From: Burkholderia sp. Bp9143 | GTDB lineage: Bacteria; Pseudomonadota; Gammaproteobacteria; Burkholderiales; Burkholderiaceae | Reading direction: 5' to 3' | Assembly: GCF_003853645.1 (NCBI RefSeq) | Contig: NZ_QTPO01000031.1 | Span: forward strand, 1-64,000 | Length of the DNA stretch: 64,000 nt | Shown here: positions 55,034 to 64,000 of the stretch, piece after piece | How the letters are laid out: each line of letters starts with the position of its first letter | Position numbering within the stretch: the stretch's first letter is position 1 | Program-made: the position numbers and the translations under genes | The notes under the pieces: model-generated | Database searches by the model: none | What the model was told of the DNA's origin: nothing | The model's input: the letters and a program-made list of their open reading frames with translations, nothing else

Positions 55034-55837
55034 ATGCTCGATCTCGCCAAGCGCTTCATTTTTGAAGGTCACCGGATCGCGTGGGGCACGCTCGGCGAAG
55101 GGCCGCCGCTCGTGCTCGTACACGGCACGCCGTTTTCATCGCAGGTGTGGCGCCGCATCGCGCCGTGGCTCGCACGGCGCCATCGCGTGTTCTTCTACGA
55201 CCTGCTCGGCTACGGCCAGTCGGACATGCCCGACGCCGACGTATCGCTCGGCCGGCAGAACGTGCTGTTCGGCGCGCTGCTCGACGAATGGAATATTGCA
55301 CGCCCGCGCGTGCTGGCGCACGACTACGGCGGCGCGACGGTGCTGCGCGCGCATTTCCTCGACGGCATCGCGTATTCGGACCTGACGCTCGTCAACCCGG
55401 TCGCGATCGCGCCGCAAGGCTCGCCGTTCGTGCGGCATGTCGCGCAGCACGAAGCCGCGTTCACCGGGCTGCCGGCGTATGCGCACCACGCACTCGTGTC
55501 TGCCTATATCGGCAATGCGGTCGCACGGCCGCTGAGCGACGACGTGCTGTCGATCTATCGCTCGCCATGGCTCACGCCGGCCGGCCAGCCGGCGTTCTAT
55601 CGACAGATCGCGCAGATGCGCCAGCGTTACATCGAGGAAGCGGAGACCCGCTATGCGCCGCCGGACTTTCCGGTGCGCATCGTGTGGGGCGAGGACGACG
55701 CGTGGATTCCGCTCGAACAGGGGCAGGCGCTTGCCGATCGCATCGCGAACGGCAAGCTGATCAGGGTGCCGCGCGCGGGTCACCTGGTCCAGGAGGATGC
55801 GCCGGAGGCGATTGTCGCCACCGTGCTCGACCGGTAG
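55034..55837 (+). CDS. Alpha/beta hydrolase (epoxide hydrolase/haloalkane dehalogenase-like)
   Basis: Alpha/beta-hydrolase of 267 residues. The oxyanion motif LVHGTPF comes early, the nucleophile elbow reads AHDYGGATV with Asp as nucleophile (near residue 97), as in epoxide hydrolases and dehalogenases rather than Ser esterases. The later acid lies in WGEDDAWIP and the catalytic His in AGHLVQEDAP. CGGAGG precedes the ATG. Likely induced through the divergent CGNR regulator; substrate unknown. Confidence 0.87.
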   Translation: MLDLAKRFIFEGHRIAWGTLGEGPPLVLVHGTPFSSQVWRRIAPWLARRHRVFFYDLLGYGQSDMPDADVSLGRQNVLFGALLDEWNIARPRVLAHDYGGATVLRAHFLDGIAYSDLTLVNPVAIAPQGSPFVRHVAQHEAAFTGLPAYAHHALVSAYIGNAVARPLSDDVLSIYRSPWLTPAGQPAFYRQIAQMRQRYIEEAETRYAPPDFPVRIVWGEDDAWIPLEQGQALADRIANGKLIRVPRAGHLVQEDAPEAIVATVLDR

Positions 55838-55870
55838 GCGCACCCGCGCAGGTATATCGTGCAGTGCCGC

Positions 55871-57325
55871 TTACCAGGGCAGCGAATAGGTCTTCGTATT
55901 CGTGAAGCTTTTCATCGCTTCCTGCACGCCTTCCTTGTAGCCGAGGCCCGAATCCTTCACGCCGCCGAACGGCGTCAGTTCGAGTCGGTAGCCCGGAACC
56001 TCGCGCACGTTCACGCTGCCGACTTCCAGCTCCGTGATGAAACGCGTGATGTTGTCGAAGCGGTTCGTGCAGACCGACGACGACAACGCATAGTCGGTGC
56101 TGTTCGACATCCGGATCGCCTCGTCGATGTCGCGAAAGCGCATGATCGGCGACACCGGGCCGAACGTCTCGTACTTCACGAGCGGCATGTCGGGTGTCAC
56201 GCGATCGATGACCGTCGGCGAATACAGCGCACCGTCGCGCACGTTGCCGATCAGGAGCCGCGCACCGCGCGCAATTGCATCGTTCACCTGCTGCTCGCAG
56301 AACTTCGCGGCCGCTTCGTCGATCACCGTGCCCATGTCGACCGACGGATCGGCCGGGTTCCCGTAGCCCCACGCGCGGGTTTTCTCGACGACCAGCTCGG
56401 TGAAGCGGTCGGCCACCGCCTCGTGCACGAGCATCCGCTTGATCGCGGTGCAGCGCTGCCCCGAGTTCTTGTACGAGCCCGATACGGCGAGCGTGCTCGC
56501 CTCGTCGAGATCGGCGTCTTCCATCACGATGATCGGATCGTTGCCGCCGAGCTCGAGCACCGCGCGCCGGTAGCCCATCCGCGACGCGATCGACTTGCCG
56601 ATCGACACGCCGCCGGTGAACGTGATCAGGTCGATCGCAGGATTCGTGATCAGCTCGTCCGCGATGTCCTTCGGGTCGCCGGTAATCACCTGCAGCATCT
56701 GCGGCGGCAGGCCGGCTTCATACAGGATGTCCGCGAACAGGTAGCACGACAGCGGCACCTTCTCCGACGGCTTCACGACGATCCGGTTGTTGGTCGCGAC
56801 CGACGGCACGACCTTGTGCGCGACCTGGTTCATCGGATGGTTGAACGGCGTGATCGCGGAAATCACGCCGAGCAACGGCTCGCGCTGCGTGTATACGCGA
56901 CGCTTCTTGCCGTGCGGCGTCAGATCGCACGAGAAGATCTGCCCGTCGTCCTTCAGCACTTCGCCCGCACCGAACGTGAGCACGTCGGCCACTCGCCCGG
57001 CTTCATACGTCGAATCCTTGATGCACAACCCGGCTTCGGCCGTGATCAGCGCCACGATCTCGGCGGTGCGCGCACGCACGATGTCGGCCGCGCGGCGCAG
57101 GATCGCCGCGCGCTCGTGGCGCGTGAGCGACGGCCGATAGGCACGCGCGACCGCGAATGCGCGCCGCACGTCGTCGAGCGTCGCCTTCGGCACGGTGCCG
57201 ACGAGTGTTCCGTCATACGGGTTCCGCACCTCGATCACCGCGTCGCGATGAATCCTTTCACCATCGATTCGCAGTGCTTCACGATGAAGCGCGCGGACCT
57301 CCGTCGATGCTGCAATGGCGTTCAT
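55871..57325 (-). CDS. phnY: Phosphonoacetaldehyde dehydrogenase
   Basis: NAD-dependent aldehyde dehydrogenase that oxidises phosphonoacetaldehyde to phosphonoacetate. The 484-residue protein shows the ALDH fold: ITPFNHPMNQVAHKV, FTGGVSIGKSI, LELGGNDPIIV with Glu, and SGQRCTAIKR with the catalytic Cys. Substrate is assigned from its neighbours: phosphonoacetate hydrolase 28 bases upstream and the 2-aminoethylphosphonate uptake and transaminase genes beyond. GGGAGA precedes the ATG. Confidence 0.9.
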   Translation of the reverse strand: MNAIAASTEVRALHREALRIDGERIHRDAVIEVRNPYDGTLVGTVPKATLDDVRRAFAVARAYRPSLTRHERAAILRRAADIVRARTAEIVALITAEAGLCIKDSTYEAGRVADVLTFGAGEVLKDDGQIFSCDLTPHGKKRRVYTQREPLLGVISAITPFNHPMNQVAHKVVPSVATNNRIVVKPSEKVPLSCYLFADILYEAGLPPQMLQVITGDPKDIADELITNPAIDLITFTGGVSIGKSIASRMGYRRAVLELGGNDPIIVMEDADLDEASTLAVSGSYKNSGQRCTAIKRMLVHEAVADRFTELVVEKTRAWGYGNPADPSVDMGTVIDEAAAKFCEQQVNDAIARGARLLIGNVRDGALYSPTVIDRVTPDMPLVKYETFGPVSPIMRFRDIDEAIRMSNSTDYALSSSVCTNRFDNITRFITELEVGSVNVREVPGYRLELTPFGGVKDSGLGYKEGVQEAMKSFTNTKTYSLPW

Positions 57326-57353
57326 GAGTGTCTCCCTGGCGGATCCGTCCGCG

Positions 57354-58701
<1,348 letters not shown>

Positions 58702-58810
58702 CAACATGCAGAGAACAGAAAGCAAAAGACGGAAACACGAGGAAGCACGAAGAGGGCTGGTCTCCACTCATCCGCCGCGTGCCGCGGCGCCACAGTCAAG
58801 GGGTCTGAAG

Positions 58811-59866
58811 ATGAACGAAGTGCCGGTACACAAGCGTTTCAATGCATGGGCGACGGGCGCGGCGCGTGTCGCGCTGGCCGCCGCGGTCGCGCTCGGCGCC
58901 GCGCAGGCGGCGCACGCGAAGACGTCGCTGCTCGTCTACACCGCGCTGGAAGACGAAGCGATGAAACCCTACAAGGACGCATTCGAGAAGGCGAACCCCG
59001 ATATCGAGATTCGCTGGGTGCGCGACTCGACCGGCTCCGTCACCGCGAAGCTGCTCGCGGAAAAGAACAACCCGCGCGCGGACGTCGTGCTCGGCCTCGC
59101 CGCATCGAGCCTCACGCTGCTCGACCTGCAGGGGATGCTGATGCCGTATTCGCCGAAGGGCTTCGACCAGCTCACGCGCAAGTACAGCGACGCGAACACG
59201 CCGCCGCACTGGGTCGGCATGGACGTGTGGGGCGCGACGATCTGCTACAACCGCGTCGCCGCGCAGGCGAAGAACATTCCGAAGCCGACGTCGTGGGAAG
59301 ACCTGACCAAGCCGGTCTACAAGGGCGCGATCGTGATGCCGAGCCCGGTGTCGTCGGGCACCGGCTATCTCGACGTGACCGCATGGCTGCAGACCTTCGG
59401 CGACGACAAGGGTTGGAAGTTCATGGACGCGCTCGACAAGAACGTCGCGCAGTATGTGCACTCGGGTTCGAAGCCGTGCACGCTCGCCGGCACCGGTGAA
59501 TTCCCGATCGGCATCTCGTTCGAGTTCCGCGGCCACGAACTGCAGGCGCAGGGCGCGCCGATCGACCTCGTGTTCCCGAAGGAAGGGCTCGGCTGGGACA
59601 TGGAAGGCACGGCGATCATGAAGACGACGAAACAGCCGGACGCCGCGAAGAAGCTCGCCGACTTCATGGCGAGCAAGGACGCGAACCAGATCACCGCGCG
59701 CTGGTGGGCGATCGTCGCGTACCCGGGCGTCGCGCGCAAGCTCGCCGGCATCCCCGACAACTATGCGGACCTGCTCGTGAAGAACGACTTCGTGTGGTCC
59801 GCGAAGAACCGTCAGTCGATCCTCGATACCTGGCAGAAGCGCTACGGAGCGAAGTCCCAGCAATGA
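58811..59866 (+). CDS. phnS: 2-Aminoethylphosphonate ABC transporter, substrate-binding protein
   Basis: Periplasmic binding protein of 351 residues with a signal peptide (about 1-37, ending AAHA). The mature part starts KTSLLVYTALEDEAMKPYKDAF and has the Fe3+/AEP-binding family features (VRDSTGSVTAKLLAEK, PHWVGMDVWGATICYN, SPVSSGTGYLD). The start at 58811 fits the signal peptide; the frame to 58706 is rejected. AEP as ligand is inferred from the cluster and family. Confidence 0.92.
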   Translation: MNEVPVHKRFNAWATGAARVALAAAVALGAAQAAHAKTSLLVYTALEDEAMKPYKDAFEKANPDIEIRWVRDSTGSVTAKLLAEKNNPRADVVLGLAASSLTLLDLQGMLMPYSPKGFDQLTRKYSDANTPPHWVGMDVWGATICYNRVAAQAKNIPKPTSWEDLTKPVYKGAIVMPSPVSSGTGYLDVTAWLQTFGDDKGWKFMDALDKNVAQYVHSGSKPCTLAGTGEFPIGISFEFRGHELQAQGAPIDLVFPKEGLGWDMEGTAIMKTTKQPDAAKKLADFMASKDANQITARWWAIVAYPGVARKLAGIPDNYADLLVKNDFVWSAKNRQSILDTWQKRYGAKSQQ

Positions 59867-59977
59867 CCCGGCAGTAACGCCGCGACCGGCGGCGGGGCCG
59901 CGCCACGCGCCGCCCCGCATCCCTTTCCATCGTCGTATCCGGCCCGCGTCCGGGCCGCCCGCAGCGTGGAGGCGTGC

Positions 59978-61069
59978 ATGGCACCCTATCTGAGCGTAGA
60001 ACGCATCGAGAAGCGGTACAACGACACACAGGTCCTCACCGACATCAACCTGAGCGTGATGAAGGGCGAGATGATCTGCTTCCTGGGGCCGTCCGGCTGC
60101 GGGAAAACCACGCTGCTGCGGATCATCGCGGGGCTCGAGGCGCAAAGCGCCGGCCACATCATGCAGGACGGCCGCGACATCTCGCGGCTGCCGCCGCAAC
60201 TGCGCGACTACGGGATCGTGTTCCAGTCGTACGCGCTGTTTCCGAACCTCACCGTCTACGACAACGTCGCGTACGGGCTCGTGAACCGCAGGATGAAGCG
60301 CGACGCGATCCACGAACGCGTGCATACGCTGCTCGCGCTGGTCGGCCTGCCCGACAGCCATCGCAAGCATCCCGGTCAATTGTCCGGCGGCCAGCAGCAG
60401 CGCATCGCGCTGGCGCGCGCGCTCGCGACATCGCCCGGCCTGCTGCTCCTCGACGAACCGCTGTCGGCGCTCGACGCGCGCGTGCGCGTGCGGCTGCGCC
60501 AGGAGATTCGCGCGCTGCAGCAGCGGCTCGGCGTGACGACGATCATGGTCACGCATGACCAGGAAGAAGCGTTGTCGATGGCCGACCGGATCGTCGTGAT
60601 GAACCATGGCGTGATCGAACAGATCGGCACGCCGCTCGAAATCTATCGGCAGCCCGCATCGCCGTTCGTCGCGGACTTCATCGGCCGCGTCAACACGATC
60701 CCCGCCGAAGTCGCGCAGGACGGCACGCTGCGCGCGGGCGGCGTCGGCTTCGACTGCCGCCACGGCACCACCCGGCCGGCCCAGGGCGCGGCGGTGTCGG
60801 TCTACGTGCGGCCCGAGGACCTGCGCATCCGCATGCCGGGCGAGACGGCCGACAACGTGCTGGCCGGCCGCGTCGAGAAGCTCGAGTTCCTCGGCGCGTT
60901 CTGCCGCGTGAGCTTCCGGATCGACGGGCTCGACGGCCATGAGATCGTCGCCGATCTGTCGTATCACGACGTCGACCGCACCGGCGTGCAGGCCGGCGCG
61001 CGCATCGACCTCGCGCTCGATCGCGAGCATGTCCGCGTGTTCCCGAGCGCGAAGGAGCGACTGCAATGA
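59978..61069 (+). CDS. phnT: 2-Aminoethylphosphonate ABC transporter, ATP-binding protein
   Basis: ABC ATPase of 363 residues. Walker A is [13 protein letters not shown], the Q-loop follows in [12 protein letters not shown], signature [15 protein letters not shown], Walker [14 protein letters not shown]-loop VTHDQEEA; a C-terminal TOBE-like domain (about 265-355) may be regulatory. GTGGAGG precedes the start at 59978; a Met four codons earlier is less likely. It overlaps the permease gene by four bases. Confidence 0.93.
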   Translation: MAPYLSVERIEKRYNDTQVLTDINLSVMKGEMICFLGPSGCGKTTLLRIIAGLEAQSAGHIMQDGRDISRLPPQLRDYGIVFQSYALFPNLTVYDNVAYGLVNRRMKRDAIHERVHTLLALVGLPDSHRKHPGQLSGGQQQRIALARALATSPGLLLLDEPLSALDARVRVRLRQEIRALQQRLGVTTIMVTHDQEEALSMADRIVVMNHGVIEQIGTPLEIYRQPASPFVADFIGRVNTIPAEVAQDGTLRAGGVGFDCRHGTTRPAQGAAVSVYVRPEDLRIRMPGETADNVLAGRVEKLEFLGAFCRVSFRIDGLDGHEIVADLSYHDVDRTGVQAGARIDLALDREHVRVFPSAKERLQ

Positions 61070-62793
61070 GCACCGTCCTCACCGAACGCCGCCGCGGCGC
61101 GGCCGCCCCCGCCGACGTGCGGCAGCTCACGCACTGGCACGACCGCCTCGCACAGCTCGCGCTCGTCGCGATGGCCGCGCTGATGTCGCTGTTCCTCTTG
61201 CTGCCGCTCGCGCTCGTCGTGCAGAAATGCTTCGTCGACGCGGACGGTCGTTTCGTCGGCGCGCACAACTTCGTCGAGTATCTCGAGGACAGCGGCGTGC
61301 TGCGCTCGATGCTTCATTCGCTGACGGTCGGCGCGCTCGTCACGTCGATCGTCGTGCCGATGGCATTCACGTTCGCGTACGCGCTGACGCGCTCGTGCAT
61401 GCCGCTGAAGAACGCCGCGCGCACGATCGCGCTGCTGCCGCTGCTCGCGCCGACGCTGCTGTCGGCCGTGTCGTTCATCTACTGGTTCGGCAACGCGGGG
61501 CTGTTGAAGCCGCTGCTGCACGGCCACTCGATCTACGGGCTGCCGGGCATCGTGCTGAGCATGGTGTACGCCTCGTTCCCGCACGTGCTGATGATCCTCG
61601 TCACCGCGCTGTCGCTCGCGGACGGCCGGCTCTACGAGGCCGCCGACGCGATGGGCACGAGCCGCACGCGCAAGTTCTTCACGATCACGCTGCCCGGCGC
61701 GAAGTACGGGCTGATCAGCGCGACGATGGTGGCGTTCACGATGTGTATCAACGACTTCGGCGTGCCGGTGGTGATCGGCGGCTCGTACAACGTGCTGTCG
61801 ACCGACATCTACAAGCTGATCATCGGGCTGCAGGACTTCAACCGCAGCGCGGTCGTGAGCCTGATGCTGCTGTGCCCCGCGCTCGTCGCGTTCGGCGTCG
61901 ACTTCTTCATCCGCCGCCGCCAGCAGTCGCAGCTCGGTGCGCGCTCGACGCCGTACCAGCCGAAGCCGTCGCGCGGCTTCGACGCCGCGATGCTCGCGTA
62001 CTGCGCGTTGGTGTGCGCGTTCTTCATCGCGGTCGTCGGCATCTCGGTATTCGCGTCGTTCGTGAAATTCTGGCCGTACCAGATGAGCCTCGGGCTGCAG
62101 CACTACGAGATGGGATTGATCGGCGCCGGCATCTTCGACGCGTACAAGAACAGCCTGCGGATGGCCGCGACCGTCGCGCTCGGCGGCACGATCGTCGTGT
62201 TCGGCGGCGCCTACCTGATCGAGAAGACCCGCGGCGCGCGCTGGCTGCGCGGTTTCATCGCCCTGTGCGCGATCCTGCCGATGGGTGTGCCCGGTCTCGT
62301 GCTAGGCATCAGCTACATCTTCCTGTTCAACGCGCCCGGCAATCCGCTGAACGGGCTGTACGGATCGCTGTGGCTGCTCGCGATCGTCACGGTCGTCCAC
62401 TACTATGCGTCGAGCCACCTGACCGCCGTCACCGCGCTGCGGCAGATCGACAGCGAGTTCGAGGCCGTATCGGCGTCGCTGAAGGTGCCGTTCTACAAGA
62501 CCTTCCTGCGCGTGACCGTGCCCGTGTGCCTGCCCGCGATCCTGCTGATCGCGCGCTACCTGTTCGTCAACGGGATGACGACGGTCTCCGCCGTCGCGTT
62601 CCTGTACTCGCCGGACACGCAGCCCGCCTCCGTCGCGATCCTGAACCTCGACGACGCGGGCCAGATGGGCCCAGCCGCCGCGATGGCGACGCTCGTGCTG
62701 GCGACCTCGTCGTTCGCCTGCGTGCTGTTCGCGTGCATCTCGCACCGCCTGTTGCGCCGCACGCAGGCCTGGCGCACCCCGCATCGCCGCTGA
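61066..62793 (+). CDS. phnU: 2-Aminoethylphosphonate ABC transporter, fused permease
   Basis: Permease of 575 residues made of two ABC membrane domains in one chain, about twelve spans. Each half carries an EAA loop for the ATPase: [22 protein letters not shown] (in part, about residue 190) and [22 protein letters not shown] (in part, about residue 465). Two-domain fusion is usual for this transporter type. Overlaps phnT by four bases. Confidence 0.92.
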   Translation: MSTVLTERRRGAAAPADVRQLTHWHDRLAQLALVAMAALMSLFLLLPLALVVQKCFVDADGRFVGAHNFVEYLEDSGVLRSMLHSLTVGALVTSIVVPMAFTFAYALTRSCMPLKNAARTIALLPLLAPTLLSAVSFIYWFGNAGLLKPLLHGHSIYGLPGIVLSMVYASFPHVLMILVTALSLADGRLYEAADAMGTSRTRKFFTITLPGAKYGLISATMVAFTMCINDFGVPVVIGGSYNVLSTDIYKLIIGLQDFNRSAVVSLMLLCPALVAFGVDFFIRRRQQSQLGARSTPYQPKPSRGFDAAMLAYCALVCAFFIAVVGISVFASFVKFWPYQMSLGLQHYEMGLIGAGIFDAYKNSLRMAATVALGGTIVVFGGAYLIEKTRGARWLRGFIALCAILPMGVPGLVLGISYIFLFNAPGNPLNGLYGSLWLLAIVTVVHYYASSHLTAVTALRQIDSEFEAVSASLKVPFYKTFLRVTVPVCLPAILLIARYLFVNGMTTVSAVAFLYSPDTQPASVAILNLDDAGQMGPAAAMATLVLATSSFACVLFACISHRLLRRTQAWRTPHRR

Positions 62794-62840
62794 TCTTTCG
62801 CCGCATTCACGTGACGTCCCGACTTCACCAAGGAGACACC

Positions 62841-63971
62841 ATGACGCTCGCCACCCAGCCCATCCTGCTCACCCCCGGCCCCCTGACGACCTCGGACCGC
62901 ACGCGCGACGCGATGCTGCGCGACTGGGGTTCGTGGGACAGCGACTTCAATGCGATCACCGCGCGGCTGCGCGAACGGCTGCTGCAGATCGTGCACGGCG
63001 AAGGCACGCACGAATGCGTGCCGCTGCAAGGTAGCGGCACGTTCTCGGTCGAGGCGGCGATCGGCACGCTCGTGCCGCGCGACGGCCACGTGCTGGTGCC
63101 GAACAACGGCGCGTACTGCGCGCGCCTCGCGAAGATCTGCCGCGTGCTCGGCCGCACGCTCACGACGATCGACTACAGCGAGGACCGCCGCGTCGATCCG
63201 GCCGACGTCGAGCGTGCGCTCGCGGCCGATCCGACCATCACGCACGTCGCGCTCGTCCACTGCGAGACCGGCGCCGGCGTGCTGAACCCGCTGCACGACG
63301 TCGCGCAGGTCGTCGCGAAACACGGCCGCGGGCTGATCGTCGACGCGATGAGTTCGTTCGGCGCGATCGACATCGATGCGCGCACGACGCCGTTCGACGC
63401 GGTGATCGCGGCGTCCGGCAAATGTCTCGAAGGCGTGCCGGGGCTCGGCTTCGTGATCGCGCGGCGCACCGCGCTCGAGCGCTGCGAAGGCAACAGCCAC
63501 TCGCTCGCGATGGACCTGTACGACCAGTGGGTGTACATGCAGCGCACGACGCAGTGGCGCTTCACGCCGCCGACGCACGTGGTCGCGGCGCTCGACGCGG
63601 CCGTCGCGCAGTACGTCGACGAAGGCGGGCTCGCCGCGCGCGGCGGCCGCTACCAGCGCAACTATCGCGCGCTGATCGACGGGATGCGCGCGCTCGGCTT
63701 CCGGCCGTTCCTCGATCCGGCGATCCAGGCGCCGATCATCGTCACGTTCCATGCGCCGGACGATCCGAACTACGACTTCAAGCGCTTTTATCAGGAGGTC
63801 AAAAAGCGCGGCTACATTCTGTATCCGGGCAAGCTGACCGAAGTCGACACGTTCCGCGTCGGCTGCATCGGCCACTTCGGCGAAGCCGGTATTCCGGGCG
63901 CGGTCGCCGCGATCGCCGACACGCTGAAGGCGATGGGCGTGCGCCGCGTGTCCGCCGAAGCGGCGGCCTGA
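62841..63971 (+). CDS. phnW: 2-Aminoethylphosphonate-pyruvate transaminase
   Basis: PLP enzyme that transfers the amino group of 2-aminoethylphosphonate to pyruvate, giving phosphonoacetaldehyde and alanine. The 376-residue protein begins with [18 protein letters not shown], has the PLP region [15 protein letters not shown] and the Schiff-base Lys in [18 protein letters not shown] lies 7 bases before the ATG. It completes the pathway with PhnY and PhnA encoded on the other side of the divergent promoters. Confidence 0.95.
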   Translation: MTLATQPILLTPGPLTTSDRTRDAMLRDWGSWDSDFNAITARLRERLLQIVHGEGTHECVPLQGSGTFSVEAAIGTLVPRDGHVLVPNNGAYCARLAKICRVLGRTLTTIDYSEDRRVDPADVERALAADPTITHVALVHCETGAGVLNPLHDVAQVVAKHGRGLIVDAMSSFGAIDIDARTTPFDAVIAASGKCLEGVPGLGFVIARRTALERCEGNSHSLAMDLYDQWVYMQRTTQWRFTPPTHVVAALDAAVAQYVDEGGLAARGGRYQRNYRALIDGMRALGFRPFLDPAIQAPIIVTFHAPDDPNYDFKRFYQEVKKRGYILYPGKLTEVDTFRVGCIGHFGEAGIPGAVAAIADTLKAMGVRRVSAEAAA

Positions 63972-64000
63972 CGCGACGCACCGGGCCGCACGGCGGCGAG

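Noticed and set aside
60939-62840. N-terminal extension of phnW through the permease gene
   Set aside because: The frame overlaps phnT and phnU; the transaminase begins at 62841 with its own AAGGAG.

Overview
The window reads as ordinary chromosomal DNA of a Burkholderia species, most likely the Burkholderia cepacia complex and its large chromosome. The grounds are high GC with strong third-position bias, the metX-metW pair, the rsmB-DUF4390-ntrY-ntrX run, the def-fmt-LysE-htpX run, a QueE with the CX14CX2C cluster loop known from B. multivorans, and a 2-aminoethylphosphonate locus of Burkholderia type. The genus is an inference from gene content; no database search was possible.

Layout. 1-9630: surface adhesion island with a chaperone-usher fimbrial operon (pilin, chaperone, usher, tip adhesin, second pilin) followed by a classical autotransporter. 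9722-14221: a SAM-II-type riboswitch, metX-metW, an AmpG-like permease and an M48-like protein whose HExxH motif reads HGIAH. 14277-16503: divergent AraC regulator and zinc alcohol dehydrogenase. 16605-18853: a visibly lower-GC, tightly overlapping four-gene block (two PAAR-type proteins, a SleB-like cell-wall hydrolase, a signal-peptide protein) that looks like an orphan type VI secretion effector/immunity cassette. 19174-24297: xthA, PPK2 and gatCAB. 24665-31270: the rod-shape operon mreBCD-mrdA-rodA, interrupted directly before mrdA by a 286-bp inverted-repeat element. 31374-35152: Sel1-repeat protein, HpaI-type aldolase, queD-queE-queC. 35461-44128: tRNA-Phe, ntrX-ntrY-DUF4390-rsmB and htpX-LysE-fmt-def, all on the minus strand. 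44359-48839: dprA, a thioredoxin-like gene and topB. 48976-55837: regulators, a hydroxyacid dehydrogenase, patatin, thioesterase, tRNA-Lys, a DUF3592 membrane protein, and a CGNR regulator divergent from an alpha/beta hydrolase. 55871-63971: a full phosphonate pathway (phnY, phnA, and divergently phnS-phnT-phnU-phnW).

How the genes work together. The fimbrial genes and autotransporter supply adhesins. MetX/MetW start methionine synthesis under probable SAM feedback. MreBCD, PBP2 and RodA form the elongation machinery. PhnSTU import 2-aminoethylphosphonate, which PhnW, PhnY and PhnA convert through phosphonoacetaldehyde and phosphonoacetate to acetate and phosphate; two face-to-face promoters overlap in the phnA-phnS gap. 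The most novel-looking signals are the cloverleaf-like inverted-repeat element before mrdA (with a possible relative of its end at the left edge of the window) and the PAAR/hydrolase cassette.
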